Source: Rhodospirillales bacterium (GTDB lineage Bacteria; Pseudomonadota; Alphaproteobacteria; Rhodospirillales; Shumkoniaceae). From it: a DNA stretch of 63,719 bases. Below are positions 1-8,326 of this stretch, piece after piece (the first letter of the stretch is position 1; each line of letters opens with the position of its first letter). Under the pieces are notes generated by a model. It saw only the letters and a list, made by a program, of their open reading frames with translations, did no database searches and had not been told where the DNA came from. Both the position numbers and the translations under genes were made by a program. Location of the stretch: assembly GCA_014859895.1 (NCBI GenBank), contig JACZKS010000057.1, positions 1-63,719 of the forward strand, in the 5' to 3' direction.

Positions 1-217
1 TCCAACGCCACCTTCTTTCCCGCGCCATCTTCAAGAAGTTTCGCGCCGAAAGTTTCGACGTTTGGCGGCGTAGCTGCGTCGCGCTTTAATCCATATTCAT
101 TCGCATCGCCCGCAGCCGCAGCTGTTAACGTGTCAATGCCGCAGCCCCACCGCCCCTCATGGTGCGGCTGTCGGCCAGCACTTCAAGCGCGGGCGGGTTT
201 CCGCCCGTGTCGCGGGA

Positions 218-436
218 TCAGTAATCCGTCTCCACATTGACCCCCGAGCAGTCGTAGGCGACAGCCGCCGCTGTGCTGCCGGTGTTCATGTAGTTGCGGG
301 GGCTCAGGAGCTGCGTGGCTGCCGGGAGATTGGCGGTGAGTTCCACCTCGGCGATGGCGCCCGAGACTTCCTCGACGACGCGGATCCAGACACCATCGAA
401 ACAAAAACGCTTGCCGACCGGGGGCGGGCCATACAT
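218..436 (-). CDS. Possible small protein, unknown function
   Basis: This would encode 72 residues. I do not recognise the family. The product has no signal peptide or membrane segment; it is mixed in composition, with an FDGVWIRVVEE stretch that looks like an ordinary beta strand and two cysteines. The ATG is preceded on the minus strand by GGAG only about two bases away, which is closer than usual, so the start is uncertain. Flanking stretches (1-217 and 437-613) contain nothing I can assign. It sits downstream of, and on the same strand as, the pseudopilin genes but 178 bases away. It may be a real orphan gene or a chance open frame in GC-rich DNA. Confidence 0.3.
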   Translation of the reverse strand: MYGPPPVGKRFCFDGVWIRVVEEVSGAIAEVELTANLPAATQLLSPRNYMNTGSTAAAVAYDCSGVNVETDY

Positions 437-613
437 TACTCCGGCGCAACCAGATTATCCGGCCGCTGCAACGAGGGATTTTTGCTCCGGCGCTTACAGT
501 CAAAATTGTGGCAAATCGATCGGCGGCAACTTTTCGTAGGCACCCCGCCGAACGTCGTGCCCACCCCTTTGGGCCCATCGGCCCGCCTTCGCGGGAGTGA
601 AGGGAAAGAGCCG

Positions 614-1165
614 CTAGTTCTGCGGGACGTTGGTCATCGGCACTACGCGTGGCCTAGCCAGGGCGGCGTGGTAGAGGGTGCCGGCGAGATCGATGGGCGT
701 ATAGACCGTGGTGGCGTGGCGATAGAACACTTCGGCCGTCAGCAGCGTCGATTGCGGCAGGGCCGGATCGGCGAGACCGGCGGGAAGGGCGTCGGCGATG
801 CGGCTTTGCGCCGCCAGGGCGCCGTTGTCGGCGCGACGCCAGTTGAGCCGGGGCTGCTGGTTGCCGCCCAGCGTGAAGGAACTGACGATGACCTTGCCCT
901 CGGCCGCGAGGTCGAAGGGCGAGGCGACCTCGCGGGCGGCGCCCATGAGCACCGCCAGTTCGCCCACCGTGGGCGTCGATTCGCTCTGCGCCACCAGGTC
1001 GGCGACGATGCCGGCGGCATGGGAAACCTTCTGGTCGGCCAGCAGCAGCCGGCCCATCTCGAAGCCGGTGAGGGAAAGCGAGAGCAGGATCGGCACGATC
1101 AGCGTGAATTCCACCAGCGCGGCGCCGCGGCGGTCGCGGACCATGCGAAGAAGGGCGCGGATCAT
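614..1165 (-). CDS. TadE-like minor pilin (pseudopilin)
   Basis: This 183-residue protein has the TadE signature right at the N-terminus: a short basic stretch, RRGAALVEF, then a hydrophobic helix (about residues 12-35). TadE-type pseudopilins are processed by the prepilin peptidase and join the Tad (Flp) pilus machine at the inner membrane and periplasm. The ATG at 1165 was preferred to an upstream in-frame codon because it places the RGAxxVEF motif at the usual distance from the start. It is the last of three consecutive minus-strand genes (TadG-like, TadE-like, TadE-like) with only 14 bases to its upstream neighbour, so they are probably one operon. The rest of the Tad genes lie about 9 kb to the right on the other strand. 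Confidence 0.85.
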   Translation of the reverse strand: MIRALLRMVRDRRGAALVEFTLIVPILLSLSLTGFEMGRLLLADQKVSHAAGIVADLVAQSESTPTVGELAVLMGAAREVASPFDLAAEGKVIVSSFTLGGNQQPRLNWRRADNGALAAQSRIADALPAGLADPALPQSTLLTAEVFYRHATTVYTPIDLAGTLYHAALARPRVVPMTNVPQN

Positions 1166-1179
1166 GGCCGGCGGCCTCC

Positions 1180-1707
1180 CTACCATTTCTCGTTGCGCAC
1201 GATGGTGCGGGCGCTGAGCGTCGCGATGGCGCTGCCGCCCAGCAGAATCGCCGCGGGCGTCCACGCCGGCGGCCGGTAGGTGACGGTATAGACCACCACC
1301 TGGCCGGCGGCCCCGGCGGCCACCGGCGGCGGGTCGTCGGGGCCTTCGCCAACCGGTTCGTCGGGATCGAAGGCGGCGGCGGCCTCGAAGCTGTCGAAGG
1401 CGGCGACGCGCACCGTCGTGGCGGCATCGCCGCAGCGCACGAAGCCCAGCGTGCGCTCGTCGATGGCCCGGCAGATGGCCACCTCGCGGCTTTCGCCGGG
1501 CCCGGCGAAGCCGGTCATGCCGTGGCGCGACGCGATGCGCAGCGCGTTTTCCATCGCCGCATCGACGAACAGCGTCATCATGATGTCGATCACCAAAAAC
1601 AGCAGCGCCATCAGCAGCGGGAACACCAGGGTGAATTCGAGGATGACGCCGGCGGCCTCGGAACGGGCGAAGGATCGGCGGGTTTTCGTCACGGCGCCCT
1701 CCCTCAT
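1180..1707 (-). CDS. TadE/TadF-like minor pilin
   Basis: This 175-residue protein is a second TadE/F-type pseudopilin. Near the N-terminus it shows EAAGVILEFTLVFP followed by a strongly hydrophobic helix (about residues 22-45), the arrangement expected for class III prepilin-like proteins processed before the helix. The ATG at 1707 overlaps the stop of the upstream vWA gene as ATGA, indicating translational coupling; an in-frame GTG five codons later (1692) is an alternative. Another hydrophobic stretch near residues 142-163 may be a second membrane segment. Its job is inferred from family and context: assembly or export of the Flp pilus with the adjacent TadE-like and TadG-like proteins. Confidence 0.82.
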   Translation of the reverse strand: MREGAVTKTRRSFARSEAAGVILEFTLVFPLLMALLFLVIDIMMTLFVDAAMENALRIASRHGMTGFAGPGESREVAICRAIDERTLGFVRCGDAATTVRVAAFDSFEAAAAFDPDEPVGEGPDDPPPVAAGAAGQVVVYTVTYRPPAWTPAAILLGGSAIATLSARTIVRNEKW

Positions 1708-3437
1708 TCCGCCAGCCGGAGCGTGCGCAGTTCCTCGGCGATCCGCTTGAAGGTGTCGCTCAAGTCGGCGCTGGTGCCGTCGTCGAAATACTTGGCGGAG
1801 TCGCTGGCGCAGTTGCGAAACAGCGTCTTCACCGACTGGCTGGAGACCTGAAACGTGATGGTATAGAGGATGATGTCCCTGGCCTTCATGGCGGTGCAGA
1901 TTTCCAGCATCCGCTGGTCGAGCTTCTGGGCCCACTGGGTGCCACTGTTGGGGTTGGTGAGGCCCAACCGGTTCTCGGCCGCCATGCCGTAGGCGCTGTA
2001 GTCCGGGATGGTGTTGCCCGAGGCGCCGCAGTCGGTGGTGCAGACGTAGTTCTGGTTGACGCCGTCGGTGAGGATGATGGCCACCTTGTCGGTGCGCGGC
2101 GTCCCGTAGGCCAGCGGCAGGCCGTCGGAAGCCATGTCGTCGGCGTCGGCGTTCTGCCACACGGTGCGCCAGCCCTCGGAAAGCATGCGCCATCCCCACA
2201 CCAGGCCGAGGTTGGTGGCGGTGCCGCCGCGGTGCCAGGAATTCATGCGATCGATGGCCGCCAGCACCTTGGCCTTGGAGCGCTGCATCGGGGTCAGGGC
2301 CGGCCCGCAACCGAGGTTGGGACCGACGCCTTTGTTGTTCTTGGTATTGGTGGCCGCGGTTTCATCCAGGGGTTTCGTCGCGTAGGTCTTGGCCGGCGTC
2401 GTCTGATAGGGGTTGATCAGCGCCACGGAGGGGAAGAGGTAGGGGACCAGCGTGCCGGCGGTGACGGCCTCGGTGCGGTCCCGGGTGCCGCTTTCGGCCT
2501 CGACGCAGCCCCGCCAGTCGGGGACCGGCGTTCCCGTGGCGGCGCCGAAGGGGCTGGCGGCGGCGGCGGGATTGGCCAGCCAGCCGATGCGTTGCGGGCC
2601 GATGTTCACCGCGCTGGTATAGGGCACCAGGCCGATCCAGAAGATGTTGCGGCCGGCCGAATCGCGGATCTCGTCGCGGCCGCCGTAAAGGATCTCCACC
2701 AAATCGCGGGCGGCGGATTTCATGGCCCCGATCTTGCCGGAACCGGCCATCGAGCCGGTGTTGTCCATGACCAGCACGACTTCCATGCCGTGCTCGCCGG
2801 CCACCACCACGCTGCGCGCCGAGACGGTCGCGGTCGGATGCCCGAAGACGGACATGAAGGTGGTGGGGAAGGTCGCCTGGGCGGCCACCGTGACCCGCCC
2901 CTTGTCGTCGTCGAAGACGTGGCTTCGCCCGGCGATGGTGGCGCCCAGCGTGGGGGCGGGGAAATTGGCGTCGAGGACGCGCTCGATTTCCTGGTCGCGG
3001 CGGTCCGGCTGGTGGATCAGCTTGCCGCCGGCCAGCGCCGCCGCGTCGACCGCCTGGATGAGGCGCGATTCGACGGCAAACGTATGGCCGGCATCGATGG
3101 CCAGCCCGGCAAATCCGATCAGCGCCACGATGGCGACGGTGGCCAGCAACAGCACCGCCCCGCGCTCGTCGCCGACGAAGTCCTTAAGCCGTGCACTCGT
3201 AAGGCCGTCATTCCGGACACGACTTTCCTCCAAATCTTTGATTTGGAAAGGAAAGTCCGTGATCCGGAATCCAGGGCCGCGTCGCGTGGAGAAGATGGCC
3301 TGGATTCCGGATCGCAAGGCTCGCATCCGGTCCCGAGAGTTGACGCTTCGCGTCCCCTTCGGGCACCGGGCTCGCCTAACGTCCGGAATGACGTAAAAGG
3401 CGTTCTGGGTCCACGACCTGGGCGGTTTCCATCCCAT
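1704..3437 (-). CDS. TadG-like protein with von Willebrand A domain
   Basis: Encodes up to 577 residues. A TadE/TadG-type N-terminal segment, DERGAVLLLATVAIVAL, lies at about residues 90-115, followed by a large extracytoplasmic region. A MIDAS motif DNTGS at about 225-229 starts a vWA domain with a long insertion, and ILTDGVNQN lies later in it. TadG-like vWA proteins are envelope components of Tad pilus systems. The 3' end overlaps the next gene by ATGA. The start is unclear: residues about 16-77 are encoded by an interspersed inverted repeat (3207-3392), with no ATG, GTG or TTG between the repeat and the membrane helix. Translation must therefore begin inside or upstream of the repeat, for example at 3437 or the internal ATG at 3326. 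Confidence 0.82.
   Translation of the reverse strand: MGWKPPRSWTQNAFYVIPDVRRARCPKGTRSVNSRDRMRALRSGIQAIFSTRRGPGFRITDFPFQIKDLEESRVRNDGLTSARLKDFVGDERGAVLLLATVAIVALIGFAGLAIDAGHTFAVESRLIQAVDAAALAGGKLIHQPDRRDQEIERVLDANFPAPTLGATIAGRSHVFDDDKGRVTVAAQATFPTTFMSVFGHPTATVSARSVVVAGEHGMEVVLVMDNTGSMAGSGKIGAMKSAARDLVEILYGGRDEIRDSAGRNIFWIGLVPYTSAVNIGPQRIGWLANPAAAASPFGAATGTPVPDWRGCVEAESGTRDRTEAVTAGTLVPYLFPSVALINPYQTTPAKTYATKPLDETAATNTKNNKGVGPNLGCGPALTPMQRSKAKVLAAIDRMNSWHRGGTATNLGLVWGWRMLSEGWRTVWQNADADDMASDGLPLAYGTPRTDKVAIILTDGVNQNYVCTTDCGASGNTIPDYSAYGMAAENRLGLTNPNSGTQWAQKLDQRMLEICTAMKARDIILYTITFQVSSQSVKTLFRNCASDSAKYFDDGTSADLSDTFKRIAEELRTLRLAE
3207..3392. repeat. Nested palindromic interspersed repeat inside the tadG-like 5' end
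   Basis: The 186-base segment starts with GTCATTCCGGAC (3207-3218) and ends with its exact reverse complement GTCCGGAATGAC (3381-3392). Inside are a second perfect 15-base inverted pair (3261-3275 with 3299-3313) and a perfect hairpin with arms CCAAATC/GATTTGG around TTT (3230-3246). This nested architecture is typical of small interspersed palindromic elements in alphaproteobacteria, comparable in concept to Rickettsia palindromic elements. It is read through in frame by the vWA gene, supplying about 62 residues. Confidence 0.75.
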
Positions 3438-3440
3438 GGG

Positions 3441-4763
3441 TCAGCTCGCGGCGGTGGCTTCGATTTTGGCGAAGTAGGCCGAGGCGTTGCCGCTGAGGCG
3501 CTCGCTCGCCGCGATCCGCCCGGTTTCGACCTGCGACAGGTAGGAGGGCGAGATGCCGAGCGCGTCGGCCAGCGCGGCCTGCGACAGGCCGTGGCGCAGC
3601 CGGATCTGGCGCAGATCGTCGGGCACCTCGCGGGCGGCGGCCTTCCTGGCGCGGGCCAGCGGGCCATGGCGGCGGCGCGACGGCGCGGCCGCTTCCTCGT
3701 CGAAGGCGCCGAAATAGCGCGCCGGGCGAACCAGCACGACCTTCGAGGCCAGCCACGCCTCGACCCAGCCCTTGTTGCGGTCGCACCCGCCGGGCTCGAA
3801 GCGCGCCGGCCATACCACGTCGTCGACCAGCCCCTGTTCCTTCAGCAGCATCAGCGCCTCGTCGAAGCGGTCGCGCAGCCGGCCGGCCCAGTGGGCGGTG
3901 CGCCCGGACGGCGCCGGCAGCTCGCCGATGTCCTCGATCAAGCTTTCGACGCGCCGCTCGATGGCGGCGCGCGAGCGCACCGCGCACCACAGCAGGAAGG
4001 AGCTTGTGGCGATGCGCTTGGCCAGCACCTCGATGCCCCGGTTGCGGCGGTGGTCGAGCTCGATCAGCGCCTTGGGCAGCGGGCCGGTCCACACCTTGCC
4101 CTGGGTGTTGAGCCACCACTGGGCCCACTGGCCGAGCCGGATCAGCCACACGCGGTCGCGCGGCCGGTCGGGGTTGGCGGCGGCGGGCGGCGAGAAGGCT
4201 TCCATGACGTCGAACAGCTTCAGCCCCTCCACCGAAATGCCGGTCGAGTTCCAGCGGCCGAAGGCGGGGTCCCACGCCGGGAAGCGCACCAGGTCGAAGC
4301 GCAGGGCCTGGAGCCGGCCGATTTCCTCGCCGATGCGGTCCATCAGCTCGACGCGATCGGCCCCCCAGCGCACCATCTTCTTGTTGCGGATGATGCGCGA
4401 CGCGCCGACCTCGGCCGGGCGGACCATCGGGTACTTGGTGCGGCCGCGGGTGCGCGGATCGCAAAGCTGGGCCAGGACGGACAGGAGGACATCGAGGCTG
4501 AGCGGACCGGCGCCGTCCAGCGCCGCCCAGGCGTCCGTCGGCTCGTCCCCGGCGACGGTGACGCGGACCTCGCCGGCGCGCTTGCCGAAATGGCGGTAGA
4601 CCGGGAATCCGCGCTCGTCGGCGTGCCAGCCGCCGATCAGCGTGCGCGCGGACGGCCCGGCATTGAGCAGCGCGCCGATGGCGGCGCTGATCAGCGGATT
4701 GACCGGCATGGTGCCGACGCCGTCGAGGAAGGCGTCGGGTGTCAGGCGTGGCCCCCATTCCAT
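3441..4763 (-). CDS. XRE/Cro-CI helix-turn-helix protein with large N-terminal domain
   Basis: Encodes 440 residues from the ATG at 4763, chosen because GGGGAGG lies five bases upstream; an upstream GTG at 4781 would add six residues. The last ~60 residues form a clear Cro/CI-type HTH (LSQAALADALGISPSYLSQVE), so it should bind DNA. The long N-terminal part is not recognised with certainty; its RGRTKYPMVRP and WLIRLGQWAQWWL stretches recall plasmid replication-initiator-like proteins, but that is weak. The WLIRLGQWAQWWL region resembles WLVRAGQWAYWCL in the gene at 8649-9446, so the two are paralogues; the other copy lacks the HTH. It ends only four bases before the longest TadG-like start, yet probably belongs to the accessory block. 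Confidence 0.7.
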   Translation of the reverse strand: MEWGPRLTPDAFLDGVGTMPVNPLISAAIGALLNAGPSARTLIGGWHADERGFPVYRHFGKRAGEVRVTVAGDEPTDAWAALDGAGPLSLDVLLSVLAQLCDPRTRGRTKYPMVRPAEVGASRIIRNKKMVRWGADRVELMDRIGEEIGRLQALRFDLVRFPAWDPAFGRWNSTGISVEGLKLFDVMEAFSPPAAANPDRPRDRVWLIRLGQWAQWWLNTQGKVWTGPLPKALIELDHRRNRGIEVLAKRIATSSFLLWCAVRSRAAIERRVESLIEDIGELPAPSGRTAHWAGRLRDRFDEALMLLKEQGLVDDVVWPARFEPGGCDRNKGWVEAWLASKVVLVRPARYFGAFDEEAAAPSRRRHGPLARARKAAAREVPDDLRQIRLRHGLSQAALADALGISPSYLSQVETGRIAASERLSGNASAYFAKIEATAAS

Positions 4764-4911
4764 CGCTGCCTCCCCAAGCACTGGTCCCGCTCCATCGAAG
4801 AATGTGTCGGCCGGCTACCACCGCCGAGCACGGGCAGTATCCTTTTTTGCAGACGCCGCCTCCACGGCGCGGCCGGAGGATATGAAAGGGCATTCGGGCT
4901 ACCGGCCCCCG

Positions 4912-4971
4912 GCCGGCCATCCTTTCGGGGAGGGACTAGCCCTTCCTGGGCCGCCGGCCATCCTTTCGGGG
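4912..4971. repeat. Two copies of a direct repeat at the left edge of the accessory insert
   Basis: The 19-base word GCCGGCCATCCTTTCGGGG occurs at 4912-4930 and again at 4953-4971. The second copy extends leftward to 4948 and is then identical over 24 bases to 8624-8647, about 3.7 kb away. On the minus strand the 4948-4971 and 8624-8647 copies each lie immediately after the stop codon of a related gene 3' end. The stretch 4764-5119 otherwise has no complete gene; it holds these repeats, a 3' gene remnant, and on the minus strand the ribosome-binding site of the HTH gene. Confidence 0.8.
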
Positions 4972-4973
4972 GG

Positions 4974-5075
4974 CTACCAGCGGTACGGCGGAAGGAGGGG
5001 GGTGGCGAGGATCTCGGGGCCGGGCGAGGGACGAAGGGCCGTCTCCGTAGGCGGAGCGTCCAGCGGCGACCTGAT
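4974..5075 (-). pseudogene. C-terminal remnant of a paralogue of the 8649-9446 gene
   Basis: On the minus strand an open stretch of 33 codons ends with SPGPEILATPLLPPYRW and TAG. The intact gene at 8649-9446 ends with a YPGP segment and then TADTLLPPYAPIRR followed by TAG, so PGP and LLPPY align at the same distance from the end. Upstream in this frame there is a TAA at 5076-5078 and no start. The DNA after both stop codons carries the same 24-base sequence. The piece is best read as a displaced 3' end of the paralogue, left on the far side of the insert. The alignment was made by eye and is short. Confidence 0.6.
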
Positions 5076-5119
5076 TTAGAGGCTCCCGGGGGCTTGCCGG
5101 CTAGCCGCAACGGGCAAGT

Positions 5120-6286
5120 TTAATCAGATTTGACTGGGAATAGTCTCCGGCTTGGCCAATCGAGTTTGAAACTCTTCCTGTCAGGCCACGCGAGGGCTAT
5201 GCCGAGGGAGCCGACGAAATCCCGTTCGGAGTCGCTGGGCTTAGCCCCTAGAATGATCATTGGCATCGCCTTCGAGTGAAGGGCGTGACGATATTCGAGG
5301 ACTTGGCCGATGGCAAACCGGATGGCGTATTTGGTCTCTCCGGGTTCGGCCGGCTTCAACTCGGCAATGACCGGCCCTTTCTCGGGATGGTCAAATCTGA
5401 GGTCGATGCGATCCTGGTTCGGCAGGATATCGCAAACGCCGATGGAGCCAAGATAGGCATGAAAACGCGCCTCGAGATCGGCATGTTTGGGATCGACTTT
5501 GATGACGCGCTCGTTCAGGTAGCGCAGATAGGGTTCCTGCGCTGCCGGCGCCCCGTAGCTGGCTCGTCGGTGTTCCTTGGTTGACCCTGGCTGCCTGCGA
5601 AGAGGACGCGAAAGAAGGTTGTCGTCAAAATCGCCCTCGATCAACCAGTCCATGATCGGGTGGCCCTTGGGCAGGGCGTGGGAGGCGATTTTGAGCGCAT
5701 GCTCTGGCCGGATGCCCTGATAGCTACTGTGCATCTTGGCGAGGACCATACGCTCTGGATTAACTGAGTAGGGCGGGATTTGGATGGGTTCTTCGAACCA
5801 GTGATAGAGATCTGTTGGGCAACGCCACCTGATCCATGCCATCGATTCTTGCCAAGTCCTTTCGAGGGAGGCACGGTTCTTGAAAATCTTCTGGATACGG
5901 GGAAGCGCCCACAAACGCTCTGTTTCGCCAGCGAAGTTCAGTCCTGCCGCTATTCGCTGCATGTCAATATCGGAGTTCGCCCACACCCCACAGGCGATAC
6001 CCATTGCATACTGTTGGTCGCCGCGCATGGAGGTCATTAGCAAGGCCAAGTTTCCCCTCTGGGCATATGCGTCTAGTCGCGTTTTGGTTTCGGTATGAAA
6101 TACGCGCTGGCCCTTCCAGATCCTCGCAGGATCATTGTTCCATTCTTCATGCCCGAAGCCGTTCTTCTTAGCATAGCCGCTCGCGACAATAGCACCGCAT
6201 GGACCTGTATAATTATTGGTGCTCCACAGCACGGGTTTGGCCGCAACGGCCTTCAGAGAACTAAGCTTGTTGATATCCACCTTCAT
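5120..6286 (-). CDS. Putative PD-(D/E)XK-superfamily nuclease
   Basis: Encodes 388 residues. The C-terminal part has a pattern expected for PD-(D/E)XK nucleases: an acidic strand DRIDLRFD (292-299), then VIAELKP with the E-x-K pair at 309/311, then AIGQVLEYRHAL (325-336), where Q328 and the following helix match the QxxxY-type motif of restriction-like enzymes. The N-terminal half is unfamiliar; it begins with an aromatic LWSTNNY segment and a GFGHEEWNND motif that could be a recognition domain, but that is speculation. Codon composition is less GC-rich than the Tad genes, consistent with transfer. It lies 146 bases downstream of the Cys-cluster/HEPN pair on the same strand. The substrate is unknown; DNA restriction or defence is inferred. 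Confidence 0.65.
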   Translation of the reverse strand: MKVDINKLSSLKAVAAKPVLWSTNNYTGPCGAIVASGYAKKNGFGHEEWNNDPARIWKGQRVFHTETKTRLDAYAQRGNLALLMTSMRGDQQYAMGIACGVWANSDIDMQRIAAGLNFAGETERLWALPRIQKIFKNRASLERTWQESMAWIRWRCPTDLYHWFEEPIQIPPYSVNPERMVLAKMHSSYQGIRPEHALKIASHALPKGHPIMDWLIEGDFDDNLLSRPLRRQPGSTKEHRRASYGAPAAQEPYLRYLNERVIKVDPKHADLEARFHAYLGSIGVCDILPNQDRIDLRFDHPEKGPVIAELKPAEPGETKYAIRFAIGQVLEYRHALHSKAMPMIILGAKPSDSERDFVGSLGIALAWPDRKSFKLDWPSRRLFPVKSD

Positions 6287-6432
6287 TGTAGAGCCCCCGC
6301 TTGATCACCAAGAAACGGCACAGAAACTATCCTCCATCGAAAGCACAACAGAAGTTACGCATTACCGTGACATGTACCCGCGTTAAGGGCCGATAGCGGT
6401 TAGTCTGTTGCTCGCAACCTGTCAAACACGCC

Positions 6433-6870
6433 CTACTTCGCGGTCAAGAGTCGACAGGCGAGTTCTTGGTTACCCCAGCGCGTTGCGAATGTCTCGGACA
6501 CCTCAAACCAACTGCCGTCATTTCCGGTGCCGTGGTAGCGGCCCATACACGAACATTGGCACTCGTGCCCGGTCGCATTCTGACACGCGGGAGAGCACTT
6601 CTCCTGCTCGCGATAGGGTTGGATAATATAAACCTTGCCGTATTGGACCAACGACCGCTCGACGAGATCGTTGAACCAAGCCTTTGGTAGTTCCCAGTGT
6701 TTCTCGCTGGAAATCCAGATAGGCGAGGTTCGCTTGCCATTCTGAAGCCACTGGCGGTTCGTTTCCGCGTAGGGAAGACGAACGCGTAAGCGCTGCCCCT
6801 TTCCCGTCCGCCGGAGTACAACCGGCGTCTGCTCCTGCTTCCAGACATCGTTCAGGGTCAGCTTGTCCAT
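6433..6870 (-). CDS. Cys-cluster protein of unknown function
   Basis: Encodes 145 residues from the ATG at 6870 (an in-frame GTG at 6876 would add two). Neither start has a convincing ribosome-binding site. The notable feature is a cysteine/histidine cluster in the second half, CSPACQNATGHECQCSCMG followed by RYHG, which could bind zinc. Similar C-x3-C...C-x-C-x-C clusters occur in unannotated phage and mobile-element proteins (family memory, not searched). The rest is a compact alpha/beta protein without membrane segments. It begins 16 bases after the HEPN gene and is probably co-transcribed with it. I cannot assign a reaction; its position between a HEPN protein and a nuclease suggests an accessory or sensor role in the same module. 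Confidence 0.6.
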   Translation of the reverse strand: MDKLTLNDVWKQEQTPVVLRRTGKGQRLRVRLPYAETNRQWLQNGKRTSPIWISSEKHWELPKAWFNDLVERSLVQYGKVYIIQPYREQEKCSPACQNATGHECQCSCMGRYHGTGNDGSWFEVSETFATRWGNQELACRLLTAK

Positions 6871-6886
6871 ATTCACTTGCCGTTTT

Positions 6887-8326
6887 CTATTCGTCCGACT
6901 CGATTATGTCCTTCCACCCGCCGTCATTGCCCATCCACTTGGTGAGGCGATCGATCACGCAGATAAGCTCTACCAGCCGCACACCATCGAGTTTGCGATA
7001 GTGCGCAGTGGGGCGGCGCGCGGCGATCAGCTTCTGCATGTCGTGATCGAAATGTTCCCGGTTGATGAATGCTGACTCGAAAACCTCGCTCCAATTGTTT
7101 TTCGCCAGCACGATCGAGCGGAGGTCGCCGAGGTCCGTATAATGGACTAGCGACATGGGGGCCTCGCCGTGCCGCACAGCGGTCTCCCTCGTCGCCTTAG
7201 CCTTGCCACCGATCATCCCGTCAATCCGCTGTTTGAACCATCTTGGTCCGACCTTCTCCTTGAGCTTATGGCTTATGAACGCACGCAGTTGCTCCTCGAA
7301 GACGCCCAGCACTTTGTAGGCGTCGACACGCGTGTCCCGCGAGCGGATCGACATGGAGAAGGCGCCGACGGAAACGACCGCTATCGTGCCGTTCTCGCCG
7401 CGAAAGCCACCCGCCAATCCGCTCTCGACCACGACTTCGAGAGCTGTGCTGGGCTCCGCCTCGACGAGACCGGCATCGACCTCGGCCTCTTCATACATGC
7501 GCCAGCGGACTTTGGGGTCGCGCCAGAAACGTTGCGGCAAGTCGGGCTGCGTGCGCCATTCACCGAACACATGTTTATAGGCGGCTGAGGTAATCGCAGC
7601 ATCGAAACCGTGGATCTCTCTCGCTCCCACGAACGCCGATAGTTTGAGACGCGTACGCTCAAGCTCGACATCGAGACCAGCAGTCAGGCCGAGCGCCGCG
7701 CTCAGGGTGACGCCGCCGCTCGCCGCCGAGATCGCACGCGCCATCTTGTGGATATCATCGGAATTGGCCACCGCCGCCAAACCCGGATACAACTCCCGCA
7801 GCTTGGCGACCGGGATGTTTGCCAGGGATGACGCCCACTGGTTCGCGCGTGCGACGGCGGAGAAAGACGTATTGGCGGCATCCACTAGGTTCCTACTGAT
7901 CACGCCGGTTGCTAGTAGTTTGTTGACGCTGTCCAGCGCATCGAACGCGATCCGGCCACTGGCCATGGTAGCCATCATCGTTTTACGCATTTCTGCCATC
8001 TGAGCCTGTGCATGCAGCCACGAAGGATCGCCGAGGAGACTGCGCTGCGTCTCGGCGAGCTTTGCCTGGATCGACAGGATTTCCGGATGGGCGATGACGC
8101 TCTGGCGGGCGAGTTCCATCGCTTTGAACGCTGCTGAATTTTGGAAGGCTTCCATGGCCTGGAACGCAGGCGAAGCGCGATAGGCCTCAAGTGCCTGGAA
8201 AGCGGGGGACCGATGATAAGCTTCAAGCGCTTTCAGCGTCGGCGAGTCATTAATCGCCCGCAACATCCTATGAACCGAGTTTTTTTCAAGGCATGCAGCA
8301 ATTTCGGCAAGGCTCTTCTTCGTCAT
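6887..8326 (-). CDS. Swt1-type HEPN domain protein with N-terminal tandem repeats
   Basis: Encodes 479 residues from the ATG at 8326; an in-frame TTG at 8359 is less likely. Residues 28-75 form four 12-residue tandem repeats of the form SPAFQALEAYRx. A helical middle region follows. The C-terminal ~125 residues resemble the Swt1-like HEPN family: a VFEEQLRAFISHKLKEKVG helix, NNWSEVFESAF, and an R-x4-H motif at R437-H442 (RRPTAH) with a following long helix. HEPN domains with R-x4-H are metal-independent ribonucleases common in toxins and anti-phage systems. The gene leads a minus-strand cluster with the Cys-cluster protein and the nuclease. RNase activity is inferred from the motif only. Confidence 0.72.
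   Translation of the reverse strand: MTKKSLAEIAACLEKNSVHRMLRAINDSPTLKALEAYHRSPAFQALEAYRASPAFQAMEAFQNSAAFKAMELARQSVIAHPEILSIQAKLAETQRSLLGDPSWLHAQAQMAEMRKTMMATMASGRIAFDALDSVNKLLATGVISRNLVDAANTSFSAVARANQWASSLANIPVAKLRELYPGLAAVANSDDIHKMARAISAASGGVTLSAALGLTAGLDVELERTRLKLSAFVGAREIHGFDAAITSAAYKHVFGEWRTQPDLPQRFWRDPKVRWRMYEEAEVDAGLVEAEPSTALEVVVESGLAGGFRGENGTIAVVSVGAFSMSIRSRDTRVDAYKVLGVFEEQLRAFISHKLKEKVGPRWFKQRIDGMIGGKAKATRETAVRHGEAPMSLVHYTDLGDLRSIVLAKNNWSEVFESAFINREHFDHDMQKLIAARRPTAHYRKLDGVRLVELICVIDRLTKWMGNDGGWKDIIESDE

Noticed and set aside
4912-4971. Possible CRISPR array from the repeated 19-base word
   Set aside because: Only two adjacent copies and one distant copy, with a single 22-base spacer and no cas genes; better explained by duplicated gene 3' ends.
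4742-5110. A 122-codon minus-strand frame across the repeat region
   Set aside because: Its product is Pro/Arg-rich, it crosses the direct repeats in a frame different from the paralogue remnant, and it overlaps the HTH gene start and ribosome-binding site.
2232-5123. A very long plus-strand open frame of 963 codons
   Set aside because: It is antisense to the vWA and HTH genes, is Gly/Arg/Ala-rich without motifs, and arises from high GC third positions of the minus-strand genes.
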